Source: Neurospora tetrasperma FGSC 2508
Taxonomy: Eukaryota; Ascomycota; Sordariomycetes; Sordariales; Sordariaceae
Length of the DNA stretch: 64,000 nucleotides
NCBI RefSeq assembly: GCF_000213175.1
Contig: NW_009799102.1
Span: 1,471,648-1,535,647 of the forward strand
Reading direction: 5' to 3'
The position numbers and the translations under genes were made by a program. Below the pieces are notes generated by a model. That model saw only the letters and a program-made list of their open reading frames with translations, searched no databases and had not been told where the DNA came from. Positions 13,001 through 25,229 of the stretch are shown one piece after another. Within the stretch, counting starts at the first letter, position 1; each line of letters begins with the position of its first letter.

Positions 13001-14214
13001 CCGCTACAACCCAGAATGTTTTTGAGGTTCTATGGCATCCCAGTCAAGCCTGCTTCATAGCGGCCACTTCACCACTGGGTCTGGACCTGGACTATAACAC
13101 CCGTACCCAAATCCGGGTCTTTACCCCATCTCCCGTTTCTGAACATGGCGAAAAGTCATTCAGCCCTATTCAAACACTAGATTGCTGGGCGCTCGATATT
13201 AATGAGCTTACTGTCATGCCCATCAGCTTCGGTTCCTGCTACATCACGGCGGGATGCACAGACGGAAATACATACATTTGGGACACCGCTCAAGGTGACA
13301 AGCCGATCCATACTCTACGCCATGGAGAGCCTATTGAGGAGTTCAGAGGTGATCGTGAGCACGAGGATGTAGGCGTCAAGTTTACGGCGTGGGGAAGAAC
13401 TCTTGACCGATTTTATACCGGTTCATCCGATGGCGTGGTAAAGGTCTGGAATGTGCGATCCCGCGACCCACTGGTCCGCGACCTCTTGGAGGTTCCTGCA
13501 CCCGTTTCCTGCGGCATGTTCTCACCCGACAAGTCCAGGCTGGTCATTGGCGATGCTAGTGGACGAGTCTTCGTCTTGTCACTCAACGAACAAGATGAGG
13601 GAGACCACAACGACCGCACCTTATTCATGCATATGAAAATCCCGGGGCAAAAATCGCCAAAGAGGATTCGGCGTCCGCAATCTATCATTCCACACCCGGA
13701 ACCAGAGGCACCCACCCATGATGCTCAAGGTCGGCTGTTGTATTCGGAATCCGGTATCTCAAGGGGACGATCTTATTTGACAAAGTCGCAGCTTCAACAG
13801 CTGCCAGACCGTACTCTCGGCGTCGTCCAAGGCCCGAATTATGTCGAGACCGGCTTATATCGGCGCGAAGCGCATTTAGACGAGGATCCTCGCTTGCCGC
13901 TCAAAGCTAGCTTCAATGGATTGCAGCAAGAAACCAGACGGCAGTTTAGCGAAGGAGTGAGACGGTATCTTTCACCGCTGAGATCCATTACGAAAGAGAG
14001 TTTCCTAGAAGCGAAGGAAACCCATTCTAAAAACCTGCCACTGGACTTTAGCGTTGATCTCTTGGAAGAGGAGACTAAGCAGGCTCTCGAAGCTGAAGGC
14101 GTAGACTGGCAGCTGAACGAAGGAACATTGGATCTTGTTTATGAGGACGACGAAAACGACAATGACGACCTTGTATCCAGCGGTGCTGATGGGAGCGACG
14201 TTGATGAATTCTAA
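10014..14214 (+). CDS. dim-9: WD40 protein, DIM-9/Raf1-like (DCAF26 of the H3K9 methyltransferase complex)
   Basis: The model joins 10014-10024, 10291-10687, 10794-10925 and 11005-14214, giving about 1249 aa. Introns 2 and 3 are firm: the frame continues across GT...AG and a CTAAC lies upstream of 11005. The N-terminus is less sure, because the conserved first frame has no ATG of its own. The best solution is an 11-nt first exon with GTACGT as donor and an acceptor at 10290. The protein has a conserved N-terminal block (residues 80-180), a long Pro-rich linker, a basic stretch near 355, and a WD40 region from about 595 to 1030. Residues 983-998 read FYTGSSDGVVKVWNVR, a good match to the DWD box by which WD proteins bind DDB1. 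The C-terminus is acidic. In Neurospora DIM-9 works with DIM-5, DIM-7, DDB1 (DIM-8) and CUL4 to direct H3K9 methylation. The name rests on recalled gene order plus the DWD box, not on a search; another large fungal WD40 protein remains possible. Confidence 0.6.
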
Positions 14215-14807
14215 TTATTTAAGAGTTCTATGTAATCAGCGATCCAAAGAGTACATTATTCTAGCTTAACGAAAGTATCTTAAATTTGTATTGTAAATGC
14301 AACAAAAAGTTCCTACAAAACAGCGTCAAACTACGTTTTATGAAGTGATAAGTTGTAATAACACCTAATAATTATAGTAAGTGTACTCTCAACCTAAATA
14401 TCCCAATTGCCTTGATATCAATAAGAGAGCCTTTTTAAAAGATTTTAGTTATATTTGTTATCCGCTGTTTCTCACTGTATATATTTCGATAGATTCCAAC
14501 TCCCGGCGATGTCGATGACTTGTGTCATGCTTGCAACTACGGCGGTCCATAGTGTCCACTGCGCACCGCTGCGCTCTGAAACAAACATGTGCTCTGGGTG
14601 TCCCTCAATTGTGATCGGGACGTCCCACATTTGTGCCGGTCATATTTAGGCGGTGAGAATTCCAGAGCTCCGACGCTTTCGCAGCACAGAGAGGGCAACC
14701 ATGTCCCCGGTCCCACCTACACACACGGGCAGTACCTGGACATCCCACCTTCCGGAGTAAACAGAAGACTGTGAACTCGAGCAGTCGGTCTCGTCAACCC
14801 TCTCACC
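14215..14807. other. Intergenic: dim-9 3' region and cox11 5' region
   Basis: The first part (to about 14460) is AT-richer and looks like 3'-untranslated or terminator sequence. The remainder is the promoter and leader of the downstream gene. I see no gene or repeat. Confidence 0.6.
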
Positions 14808-15959
14808 ATGAGCTCGATGCCACGCTTCGTCGGCCGAAGAGCCGTCGCTGTTCAGTCCTTCTCCCAATCGGCTTCATGGGCCTGCTTTTCGTGTCGCCAA
14901 GAATTCCAAAACCAATGGCGCCGCCAACTCTCGTTCGATACTAAGGCGCCATCGGCGGCGTCTTCTGACCCCCGGAGGAAGACGACGACAGCAGCACAGC
15001 AACAAGCATCGGGTGCAAAGAAGCAACAGAGCGGCAGGGCATGGAGGTGGTTCTCGACCGAGGGCGCAAGCAGACGCCAGCAACAGCAACAGACAAGGAG
15101 CCAAAGTTCCCGAACAGGCGTGTCGCCGGAGATGGAGAGAGTGAGAGCCGAGTACAAGAAGAGGAATCAATCGACCATGTACTATGTCATTAGCGTTATT
15201 CTTGGTACCGTGGCGCTTTCGTATGGCTCCGTGCCTATGTACAAGATGGTATGGGTTCCTTGGTTGGATCCTCCTGTGCCCTAGCTGCCTGCTTACCATG
15301 TCGCTTCACTCAACTGCCTGTCCATCTCTAACATTGCTGGCAACAAAATACAGATCTGCCAAACCACCGGCTGGGGCGGCCAACCCGTCCGCGCCCACGG
15401 TGCCGGCGGTTCCGATTCCGACGTCGACCTCGCCGCCAAGCTCGAGCCGGTCCGGGACGCCAAGCGCATGCGCGTGACCTTCAGCGCCTCGGTGTCGGAC
15501 GTGCTCCCCTGGAAGTTTGTGCCGCAGCAGCGCGAGGTGCGGATTCTCCCGGGTGAGACCGCGCTGGCTTTTTACACGGCCACCAACATGAGCGACAAGG
15601 ACATTATCGGCGTGGCGACGTACAGCGTCACGCCCGGACAGGTGGCTCCCTACTTTAGCAAGATCCAGTGCTTCTGCTTTGAGGAGCAGAGGCTGAACGC
15701 CGGCGAGACGGTGGATATGCCCGTATTCTTCTATCTGGATCCGGATTACCTGAACGATTTGAATATGAAGGGGATCGAGACAGTTACGCTGTCATATACG
15801 TTTTTCAGTAAGTTTTTCCCTGTGTTCCCGTGAGTTTGGAGCGTGGAGTTTTGGACGGTAGAAACAATGAAGGGAACGAAAGCTGACGATGGATCCTTTT
15901 TAACAGAGGCAAAGTACGATGATAACGGCGTGCTCAAGGGCGTACCGGGCGCTCCTTAG
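14808..15959 (+). CDS. cox11: Cytochrome c oxidase assembly protein COX11
   Basis: Three exons (14808-15248, 15354-15807, 15907-15959) encode 315 aa. COX11 delivers copper to the CuB site of Cox1 in the mitochondrial inner membrane. The first ~120 residues are Ser/Gln/Arg-rich and fit a mitochondrial presequence. One membrane segment follows at about 126-142, then SVPMYKM-ICQTTGWGG, the hallmark junction of the family. The intermembrane-space domain carries the copper-ligand motif CFCFEEQ and the conserved PWKF, LAFYTATN and PVFFYLDPDY stretches. Intron 1 separates the M and I codons and has a CTAAC branch site 21 nt before its end; intron 2 splits the AAG codon after YTFF. The start sits in a TCACCATG context. 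The N-terminal presequence is long and Gln-rich compared with yeast; otherwise the gene looks complete. Confidence 0.95.
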
Positions 15960-16737
15960 AGGAGATGAGTAATCCTATAATATGGCAGATCATGCTCAAA
16001 TGTAAGATAGATGTAGCATTCGCGTACAAGGCATTGTTTGGTGAAGGTGCAAGTGGTGTTGCCGTTCTTCGGGACCTGAAGTAAACAAATACCCCTGAAT
16101 GGACTTTTGGGTCCACTGCTTGCAGCTCTGCGCTTGGACCTGCGTCAGCATACATGGCTATTCACAACCAATGCTGACGCATTCAGAAGAAGCTGCTTCC
16201 CTTCTGAATAGGGATCGCTTGGTCCAGGTCATACCTACCTGGAGGTAGGCTTTGGCTTCGAATCGAAAAGCGACACATCATTTGTTTTTTTTATTTTTTA
16301 GACTTTCGCTACCTAGAGGTACTAGTGTACGGCCTTTCGATCCGACCTTCCTTCCCTCTGGAGGTACCTATCTTTCATTAGCACACGTCATAGGGAACCG
16401 TGGGCAGCTAAGGGACTCGAGTGGAGGCGCTCGGCAACCCCCCCTCCCTCCCAAGACCCCGACCCCCCATCTAGCAACTAGAGGAGGTACCTAAGGTAGC
16501 TCCAGGGAACAACACGCATCACATCCACGACATCGATCGCATCCGACTCCATCGACACCACCAATTGCATCGCAAACACGCCATTTGTCTTCAACGTCTT
16601 TAGATTTCGTCGTCTCACCCCGCTTCCGTATATCCTCCCTGATACGGGTCAACCCAAGGCCGCGCACATCGACTGCCCGTCGCAATGTTAGCTAGCAGTG
16701 CCTCTAGCAGCATCCCGCGCCGGTAAGGTAGTTTAGT
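15960..16737. other. Intergenic: cox11 3' region and rav1 promoter
   Basis: No gene is visible. The stretch holds two copies of the palindrome AGGTACCT (16362-16369 and 16485-16492) and a C/T-rich leader before the rav1 start. Confidence 0.6.
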
Positions 16738-19700
16738 ATGAAAGCTGTCCTGCCCGGAAAGCCAGAATCCCGGCTTCAAGCTCTGGCGACGGGCTACTGG
16801 GATTCTCGTCGCATAACCGTGAGATATATCCTTTTGGCTCTCTTGTCTACGAAGGCGGTCTTGCTAACTCATAGTCGCCTAAACCAGGCATATATCACCG
16901 GCAGCGCCATTGCCATCCTTGGAGAGCCACAGACCATCCTACAGACTATTTACGATGACAACGAGGACCCTTTAGAGGCTATCGCCCTGGACGAGGCATC
17001 GGGCAAAATAGCTGTCTGCACATACAACACAGTGCGCATATACAAACCGTTCGGCCAGGAGGACGACGCACTTAGGGTATGTTGTGCGCCTTCGACTTAC
17101 ACTTCTTGTTGCCGACATCAAGATGCACTAACGCTGCTTGCTCGTCGCATCACAGTGGGCGTTGCAATGTTCCTTCAATGTTGAGCGAGATTCGTGTGCG
17201 GTTGAGGATAGGACGCCCATCTCCCTCTCCTGGGGCGCATCCGAAGAACTGGTAGTCGCACATTCTCACCTCGAGTTATACCAAGCAACGTCATCTACAC
17301 CACTATGTCTGTGGCGCAAACGCCTGGCCAACCCCGTTCGGATTGCTAGCGTGTCCTATGATTCCGCATATATTGCAACCGTGGGCCAGCACGACCGCTT
17401 GGTGAAAGTCTGGCGACGACTCAGCTACGGGTCCGACGATGTGCGCTTCGATTTTCTCTACCTACCACATCCTCAAGCCGTGACCAACATCCAGTGGCGC
17501 CGGCCTCGCCACCTTGATCAGACTATTGACAATGTGCTCTACACGCTTTGCACTGATAACAAACTCCGGCTCTGGGCAGGCTCGGACGGCCATGGTCAGC
17601 AACATCTTCAGCTGTGTGCTACGGTAGACCTGGCGGTGTCGTTACAGGATCAGGCATTAAAAGACCCAGCCGTACCTCCCCTCCGTTGGGCTTTCATACT
17701 ACATGGGAGAGATCTGTCTGCGGCGACAGAAACGGCCGTTCAGGAAGCTCGACCAGATCAGGACACGACAGCCCTTGAGCACGTCATTACAGTAGCTAAT
17801 CGCAGCCCCGAGGTTGTTGTTGTGTTGGACGGTCGAGGCCACATGTCAGCTTGGGGTCTCGAGAACGTTGGATCGAGGTCACAAAAGTGCAACATCTTTA
17901 ACGTCGCTCATGTCACATCGCCAGAACTCGACTTTTTGAAGGGTGTCACAACAAATGTGCCTCATGTCGAGGCCTACAGTTACTGCAATGCTGGGATTCA
18001 CCTGCACGTCTTGCTACACTTCTTTGACGGCAGGGTAGAGGTCTACCGAACCAACATCGCCACACTGTTTGATCCAACTCCGCAGACTAGGCGATTGAGC
18101 TTCAGGTGCCTGTGGACCGGTCACTCTGCTCCCGTAAAGAAGATTGTCCGGAACTATAGCGGCCGTGCTATTGTGTCGCGAACAGACTCAGGCCAAAGCA
18201 TCGTCTGGAGACATGAGCTCAACGACAAGAGGACTGGGCTTTCTCAGCAGGCAGCCATCGACCTGGATAGCCATGTCCATCGAATGTTACTCATCCGTAA
18301 AGGCCGCTTTGTCCTGTACCTTCGACAGAAAACAATCTCCCTTTGGGATTGTCGCAAAACGAATCCTGTGTTGCTATCAGAAGTAGACTACGATGTTCCA
18401 GGCAAGCCACTTTGTCTGCTCATTCTTCCAAGGCAGCATATAGAAGATTATACGACCGCCCATGTGGCCACCATAACATCGGAGAAGCAAGGCATTGTCT
18501 GGGAAGTCAAGCTGCCTTTTTACAAACCACAAGAAAACGTCCCAGCCGTCAACGGCATTGGGTATCACCAAGAGGGTACGGTCCGGGAATTCACCAAATT
18601 TGAACTCAAGGATGCTGGTGATTTGGCATATGTTCTTCCTGTGGATCCCGCCGGCTCTTCGCCTGTGGTGTCTGGGTTCCTGGACGTCTTCGCTGTCGAC
18701 GTTGCCATCTCCTACACGCACTCTGGAAGAGTCGAATTCTGGACAGCCAGGGTAGATCAAGAAAAAAAACACGTCGAGTGGCTTTCCACGAACTCCATGG
18801 AGACAGGCCTGTCTAATCCAATATTGGTTAGCGGCAACAGCCTGAAAAAGGCAGCCCTCGTCGACTCGACTCGATCCGAACTCACAATCTGGGGTATTCG
18901 GGGCGGCCGCCTTGAGTATTCTCAGGATTTTGAGAACCATAACACTATCCGTGACCTTGACTGGACTTCAACTCCCGATGGCCAGTCCATTCTAGCCGTC
19001 GGGTTCCCCCATCGGGTGTTGCTACTTTCACAGATGCGGTTTGACTACCTCAACAAGGGACCCGCCTGGGCACCAATCAGAGAAATCAGCACCCGCATCC
19101 TCACACCCCATCCTATCGGCGACTCGACCTGGCTGGGCGATGGGCATCTTGTCATTGGTGCTGGAAACCAGTTCTTTGTGTACGACAGGCACTTTGATGT
19201 ATCAAGTTCGCTCATCACAAGCTTGAGGTTACCGCATCTTAAAGGTGGAAAGTGGGATCTGTTCGAGGTAGTGCAGCGGTTGAACGGCCCGTTACCAGTG
19301 TTCCACCCACAGTTCCTGAGTCAGTGTATTCTTTCTGGAAAGATCGCTTTGGTCCATCGGGTGTTGCTGGCGCTTCACAAGACGCTCAAGTTCTGGGTGG
19401 AAGGCGAGACAATTGACGATTATTTGGGCCTGCCTCTTGAGGATTTTTGGTCCGGCGAGTATACGGACAATCACACTGGACACTCTTCAAGGAAACAGAA
19501 GAACGATGCTGGGGACTACTTTTCCGGTGACCGGAGTATGTCATTCGACGACGGGGACGAAGAGGTTTTCAGCGAAGAGGTGGCGATGAAAATTGGCGAG
19601 AAACTGACGGAGATTGGCCTGCAGCAGCTCTCGCGTCGTGAACAAATTCAACTCGTAGATATCGTGGAATGCGTGGGACTAGTTGAGAAACAGAGGAGGT

Positions 19701-21989
19701 CGCTTGATGAGAACGGCGCCAGATTTATGCTTTTTTATCGACAACATGCGCTACGGAAGAGGAGGACAAACGAGAATCACATGTCGTGGAGGGAGATTGC
19801 ATGGGCATACCATTCGGGTAGCCAGGATATTCTGCTGGACTTTGTGTCAAGACAACATCATGGTCCAATGCTATGGGAGGATGCCAGGGAAGCCGGTATC
19901 TTTATGTGGTTGACTGACCCTGCTGCTGTGGTAAGCTTATACACTCCAAAAAGTCTGCCGTCTGGCGTTGTGCAATGCTAACATGCCATTTACTCACTAC
20001 TAGAAAACCCAGTTTGAAATCATTGCTCGTAATGAGTACAGCAAGAGCGAGATGAAGAATCCGGTAGACTGCAGTTTGTTCTATCTGGCACTTAGGAAGA
20101 AAACGGTTCTCCAAGGCTTGTGGCGAATGGCTTCTTGGAACCGCGAGCAAGGCGCAACGCAGCGGTTCCTGGCCAACAACTTTGACGATCCCAAGTGGCG
20201 GACGGCGGCCTTGAAGAACGCGTATGCGCTCATGAGCAAGAGGCGGTTTGCGTATGCTGCTGCGTTCTTCTTGCTGGCCGACCACTTGCAGGATGCGGTC
20301 AATGTCTGCTTGAATCAGCTTAAGGACCTACAGTTGGCCATCGCGATCACAAGGGTATATGAAGGAGATCACGGACCAGTCCTGCGCAAGCTGCTCGAGG
20401 AGGAAGTGTTGCCCATTGCGGCGAAAGATGGCAACAGATGGCTGGCCAGTTGGGCGTTCTGGATGCTGCATAGGAGGGACATGGCGGTGAGGGCGTTGAT
20501 AGTGGGTTTCTTTTCTTTCCCNNNNNNNNNNNNNNNNNNNNNNNNNNNNNNNNNNNNNNNNNNNNNNNNNNNNNNNNNNNNNNNNNNNNNNNNNNNNNNN
20601 NNNNNNNNNNNNNNNNNNNNNNNNNNNNNNNNNNNNNNNNNNNNNNNNNNNNNNNNNNNNNNNNNNNNNNNNNNNNNNNNNNNNNNNNNNNNNNNNNNNN
20701 NNNNNNNNNNNNNNNNNNNNNNNNNNNNNNNNNNNNNNNNNNNNNNNNNNNNNNNNNNNNNNNNNNNNNNNNNNNNNNNNNNNNNNNNNNNNNNNNNNNN
20801 NNNNNNNNNNNNNNNNNNNNNNNNNNNNNNNNNNNNNNNNNNNNNNNNNNNNNNNNNNNNNNNNNNNNNNNNNNNNNNNNNNNNNNNNNNNNNNNNNNNN
20901 NNNNNNNNNNNNNNNNNNNNNNNNNNNNNNNNNNNNNNNNNNNNNNNNNNNNNNNNNNNNNNNNNNNNNNNNNNNNNNNNNNNNNNNNNNNNNNNNNNNN
21001 NNNNNNNNNNNNNNNNNNNNNNNNNNNNNNNNNNNNNNNNNNNNNNNNNNNNNNNNNNNNNNNNNNNNNNNNNNNNNNNNNNNNNNNNNNNNNNNNNNNN
21101 NNNNNNNNNNNNNNNNNNNNNNNNNNNNNNNNNNNNNNNNNNNNNNNNNNNNNNNNNNNNNNNNNNNNNNNNNNNNNNNNNNNNNNNNNNNNNNNNNNNN
21201 NNNNNNNNNNNNNNNNNNNNNNNNNNNNNNNNNNNNNNNNNNNNNNNNNNNNNNNNNNNNNNNNNNNNNNNNNNNNNNNNNNNNNNNNNNNNNNNNNNNN
21301 NNNNNNNNNNNNNNNTTTTTTTTTTTCCCCCCCCCCCCCCCCCCCCCCCTCTCCCAAGAGGCTATGAGAGAGGTACTGTTGCTAACTATCTTCACTCGAC
21401 AAATAGACACCTGTATACACGCTCCTGGAAACGCCCGGTTCTTCTGGCCTCCAGTCGAAGTCATTCCTAACAGAGGATCCAGCACTGGTGATCCTCTATG
21501 CTCAGTTAAGACAGAAAACACTACAGACGCTTCGCGGGGCTTCCAAAGTCACACCTAAGGTTGAGTGGGAATTTGTGCTGCACAATGCTCGACTGTATAG
21601 CCGCATGGGATGTGACCTACTCGGTCTTGATCTCGGTATGTCTAATATCAACGGCTCCGATCGTGATTTGTGTCCTGAAGAACAAGTGCTAACGTCAAAA
21701 AGTCCGAAATTGGGAATTCCTCAAACCAGCACCCGTCGCATCGACCAAACTTGGTGGCGAGATCAACCCCCTTACAATGCTCAAACGCAGAAGTTCTTTG
21801 GTGGTGGCGGATATGCCAGTCCCTCCGCATGTCTCGTCACCGATGGTTGAAAAAGCGATATCGTTACAGGTGCCGGCGGAAATGAAGTCGGGACACGGAA
21901 CACCGTCGATGCCTCATAAGCCCAAGCCGCCGCCGACGGTGTTTGAGGAGCCTGATGCGAACTCGCTGTTGGATAGCTTTGGGTTTTAA
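16738..21989 (+). CDS. rav1: RAV1, regulator of V-ATPase assembly (RAVE complex); interrupted by assembly gap
   Basis: Rav1 is the large subunit of the RAVE complex (Rav1-Rav2-Skp1), which re-attaches V1 to Vo of the vacuolar H+-ATPase; animal relatives are the rabconnectins. Exons read 16738-16818, 16888-17076, 17156-19930, 20004 to about 20501, [gap], 21474-21635 and 21703-21989. CTAAC branch sites are seen in the second intron and in the last one. The N-terminus carries WD40-type blades (for example GQHDRLVKVWRR and NKLRLWAGS). The middle holds the Rav1 C-terminal domain signatures, including ARNEYSKSEMKNPVDCSLFYLALRKK and GLWRMASWNREQ. After the gap, DPALVILYAQLRQKTLQTL and WEFVLHNARLYSRMGCDLLGLDLVRNWEF complete the domain; the protein ends in a Pro-rich tail with DSLL-type residues before SFGF. 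About 1180 residues lie before the gap and about 150 after it, near the size of yeast Rav1 (about 1357). Confidence 0.93.
20522..21315. other. Assembly gap (N run) inside rav1
   Basis: There are 794 N, followed by a run of T and then a long run of C (to about 21349). The homopolymer edge suggests that the read or assembly failed in low-complexity DNA. The gap starts close to a probable donor (GTGGGT at about 20502) and ends within what reads as the tail of an intron finishing at 21473. Long open frames that cross the gap are artefacts. Confidence 0.98.
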
Positions 21990-22587
21990 AGTGAATACCG
22001 TAATGAACGGGGCCCATGTGTATATTCAGGTTGTTGGAGCATACGTTCGTTGTACCTGGGAATGGTAGCTATTTCAGGGCCGGTGTCATGAAAACAAGTA
22101 TATGAATTCAACACCAACAGGTAACCCTAACCCTGTGGGGATATAATATCCCATTATCAATGCTACCCGAAAGATAAAAAGAGTCAACATCCAACTAGGC
22201 CAATGTAAGCATTATGAAGTGCGGGGTTGTATATCTTGTAACCTGCTGTGGTTTATGACTGACGCGATATGATAAGTAATTGGTGAACCGCAAATTGTAT
22301 GGACATAATTCAATGGCTTGCTTGGATGTACCGGATCCATTGATTTGTCAGGCAGTGTTTCACGGTCACCTGTCAGTGCATTGATTATTCGAGCCTGCCT
22401 GAATTGACTTGACTTTATTCCCTTTCTTCCTCACAAACAACAACACGCGACTGCGGCAACTCGGCCGCTCGCTTATTTGTTCACAAACACAATCAACGGC
22501 CATCTTTTTGCACTCACTTTCTCCACCTGATAGCCTCTACCATCGATATTTACTGGGCTCTTAACGGGCCAAACCACTACTTCGGCA
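21990..22587. other. Intergenic: rav1 3' end to transporter promoter
   Basis: Ordinary composition. The last ~150 bases are C/T-rich leader sequence before the ATG at 22588. I see no gene. Confidence 0.6.
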
Positions 22588-25229
22588 ATGGCGCAACGGT
22601 CGCGCACGGCGGGGACGACGGCGGACCCTCGCGACCCGCTACTGCCGCCTCCGTCCCCCGCTCCAGGTCCGGCTTCAGGTCCGGCCGCACCACCATCCAC
22701 CTCCTCCGAGCCCACAGACACCAATACCGATCTCCCCCTCACGCCATCCTCCTCCTCTCCCTCCTCCTCTTCTTCTTCTTCTCCTTCTTCTTCGTCAGAC
22801 TCCTCCCTCCACCCACACTCCCCACCCCGCCCCCTCATCGAGGGCAAATCCTTCACTGCCCGGGGCGTCCTCGTCGGCCTGGGCGTCGGCCTCATCATCT
22901 GTTTCTCCAACATGTACTTTGGCTTACAGACGGGATGGGTCAGCATCATGAGCATGCCGGCCTCTTTGATGGGGTTTGGTGTTTTTCGGCTTTTGACGCA
23001 ACGTCTCAAGTTCCCGTTTAGTCCGGTGGAGAACGTGCTGGTGCAGACGGTGGCCGGGTCGATGGCCATTATGCCGCTGGGGTGCGGGTTTGTCGGGGTG
23101 ATACCGGCGATGCAGTTCTTGCTGAGGGACGACGAAGGCGGGGGGCCAGGACTGGATTTGGGATTGGGGAAACTGGTGGTTTGGGGGTTGGGATTGTGCT
23201 ACTTTGGCGTGGTGTTTGGGGTCCCCCTCAGGAGGCAGGTGATTATTCGCGAGCAACTCAAGTTCCCTAGTGGGTTTAGTACGGCCGTGTTGATATCGGT
23301 GTTGCATGGCAAGACGAGGCAGAAGGCGAGCGAGAGCGAGAGGCATGAGGATCCGGCGACTTTTGCGAGTCTGGCGGCACAGGAGGAGTCGGGCAGTGCT
23401 GTTGTCTCGGGGTTGGGTGACAACAACGGCAACCACAGCAACGTGGAGGGAGAAGAGGGGGGAGAAGCTCCGGCGGAACCTCACTCGGCTTCTTGGAAAC
23501 GGAATCTCAACCTTTTGCTGGTCTGCTTCCTTGTCTCGGGCATCTTTACTTTGTCGACGTACTTCATCCCGGCGCTCAGGTCGATTCCCATATTCGGCAG
23601 TTATCTCGCCACGACGTGGTTGTGGACGCTGAATCCCAGCTTGGCATATGTCGGGCAGGGCATCATCATGGGTCCCGCCACGACGCTGCACATGCTTTTG
23701 GGGGCGGTGCTCGGATGGGGCGTACTCTCGCCGCTGGCGAAGAATCGGGGCTGGGCGCCGGGCGATGTGGATGACTGGGAGAAGGGGAGTAAAGGGTGGA
23801 TCGTGTGGGTGAGCTTGGCCATCATGCTGGCTGATTCCGTCGTCAGTTTGGGATGGCTGGCTGGGCGGTCGGTGGTGAGAGTTCAGGGTGTGAGGAAAGC
23901 GGTTGGATGGGCATCGATTCAGGGACGGAGCATTGTTCAAAAAGCGAAGGAAACTTTGGGCTGGGCCGATAAGACGAGGAGACCGGTGGCGAGATCAGGT
24001 TATAGGGCCATCAACACCAATGAGGCGGCGAGGGGAGGATTGACGAGACCAAGACTGGGGAGACGACTCTCCGATATCAGCGAGGCTTCGAACTCCGAAG
24101 ATGATGAGGATGCGTACACCCACCTCAACAGCGGGTTGAGACAACGACACTCTTCAGGGTTGAACCGCATTCAGGAGGATCTCGGAGAGGAAAAGGAGGA
24201 TGAATTTGACGACGCTCCGCCTGACCAGCAAGTCGGCGACAAGACCGTCGCCGTTGGGCTGGTGCTTTCAATCATCTTCTGCATCGGCTGCATCCACTTA
24301 GTGTTTGGCAACCTCGTCCCTCTCTACGCTACTGTCACGGCCGTGTTCATGGCTCTGGTGTTGAGCATCATGGGCGTCCGCGCGTTGGGCGAGACTGATT
24401 TAAACCCGGTGTCTGGCATCAGCAAGTTGGCACAGCTATTCTTTGCGTTCATCATCCCCCAGTCCAACAAGAACAGCGTGTTGATCAACCTAGTTGCTGG
24501 AGCTGTGTCTGAAGCTGTGCGTATACATCTTTCTCCCTGCTTTTTTTTTCCCTTTCTGATGACTAATAAATACCTGACAGGGCGCCCTCCAAGCCGGCGA
24601 CCTAATGCAAGACCTCAAAACGGGCCACCTCCTCGGCGCCGCCCCCAAGGCCCAGTTCTACGGACAAGTGATCGGCGCCACCGTTGGTGCCATCGTCAGC
24701 GCCTTCATCTACAAGCTCTACACGGTCGTTTACACCATCCCGGGTCCCCTCTTCCAGGTTCCTACGGGATATGTGTGGATCTTCACCGCTCGTTTAGTCA
24801 CTGGCGAAGGGTTACCACCCATGGCTAAGGAATGGGCTATCGGCTCTGCTGCGCTGTTTGCTGTCACCACTGCTGCGAGAATTATTATTGTTGACAAGGT
24901 TGGTGCTGATAAAGGAAAGAGGTGGCAGGCATTGATCCCGGGCGGGATTGCAGTGGCAGTGGGTATGTATAATGTGCCCAGTTTTACGATTGCTAGGACG
25001 ATTGGGGGGTTGCTTGGGTGGTGGTGGAAGGGGGTGATGGGGTGGCAGGATACGCCTTTGATTGTTTTGGCTTCGGTAAGTTTTCCTTGCTCTCTCGCTT
25101 TGGTGTCAGCATGAGGTGGGTTGCTAACACCTTTTGCTTATCTTTTCTTTCCAGGGCTTCATTCTCGGTGAAGGTTTCCTGAGTATCGTGAACTTGATCA
25201 TGCAGAGTGCTGGTGTTCCTCATCTTTAA
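22588..25229 (+). CDS. OPT-superfamily transporter (yeast YGL114W-like)
   Basis: Three exons (22588-24516, 24581-25075, 25155-25229) give 832 aa. It is a multi-pass membrane protein of the oligopeptide/metal-chelate OPT superfamily, probably a proton-coupled importer; the substrate cannot be read from sequence. The first ~80 residues are a Pro/Ser-rich cytosolic tail. The first membrane segment (GVLVGLGVGLIICFSNMYFG) is followed by LQTGWVSIMSMPASLMGFG, the family block also found in YGL114W and plant YSL proteins. Further membrane segments surround LKFPFSPVENVLVQTVAGSMA, FPSGFSTAVLISVLHG and, near the C-terminus, GALQAGDLMQDLKTGHLLGAAPKAQFYGQ. An acidic/Ser-rich loop (about 480-550) is variable. 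Intron 1 falls inside the conserved AVSEA-GALQAGD block, which fixes the splice. The second intron precedes a short exon ending in GVPHL. Confidence 0.9.

Noticed and set aside
20052-21521. Long open frames crossing the N run on both strands
   Set aside because: N translates without stops, so these frames are artefacts of the gap.
22924-23940. 338-aa open frame on the minus strand opposite the transporter gene
   Set aside because: Antisense shadow of a GC-rich coding exon: composition-driven, no recognisable domain, while the plus strand encodes a clear OPT transporter.
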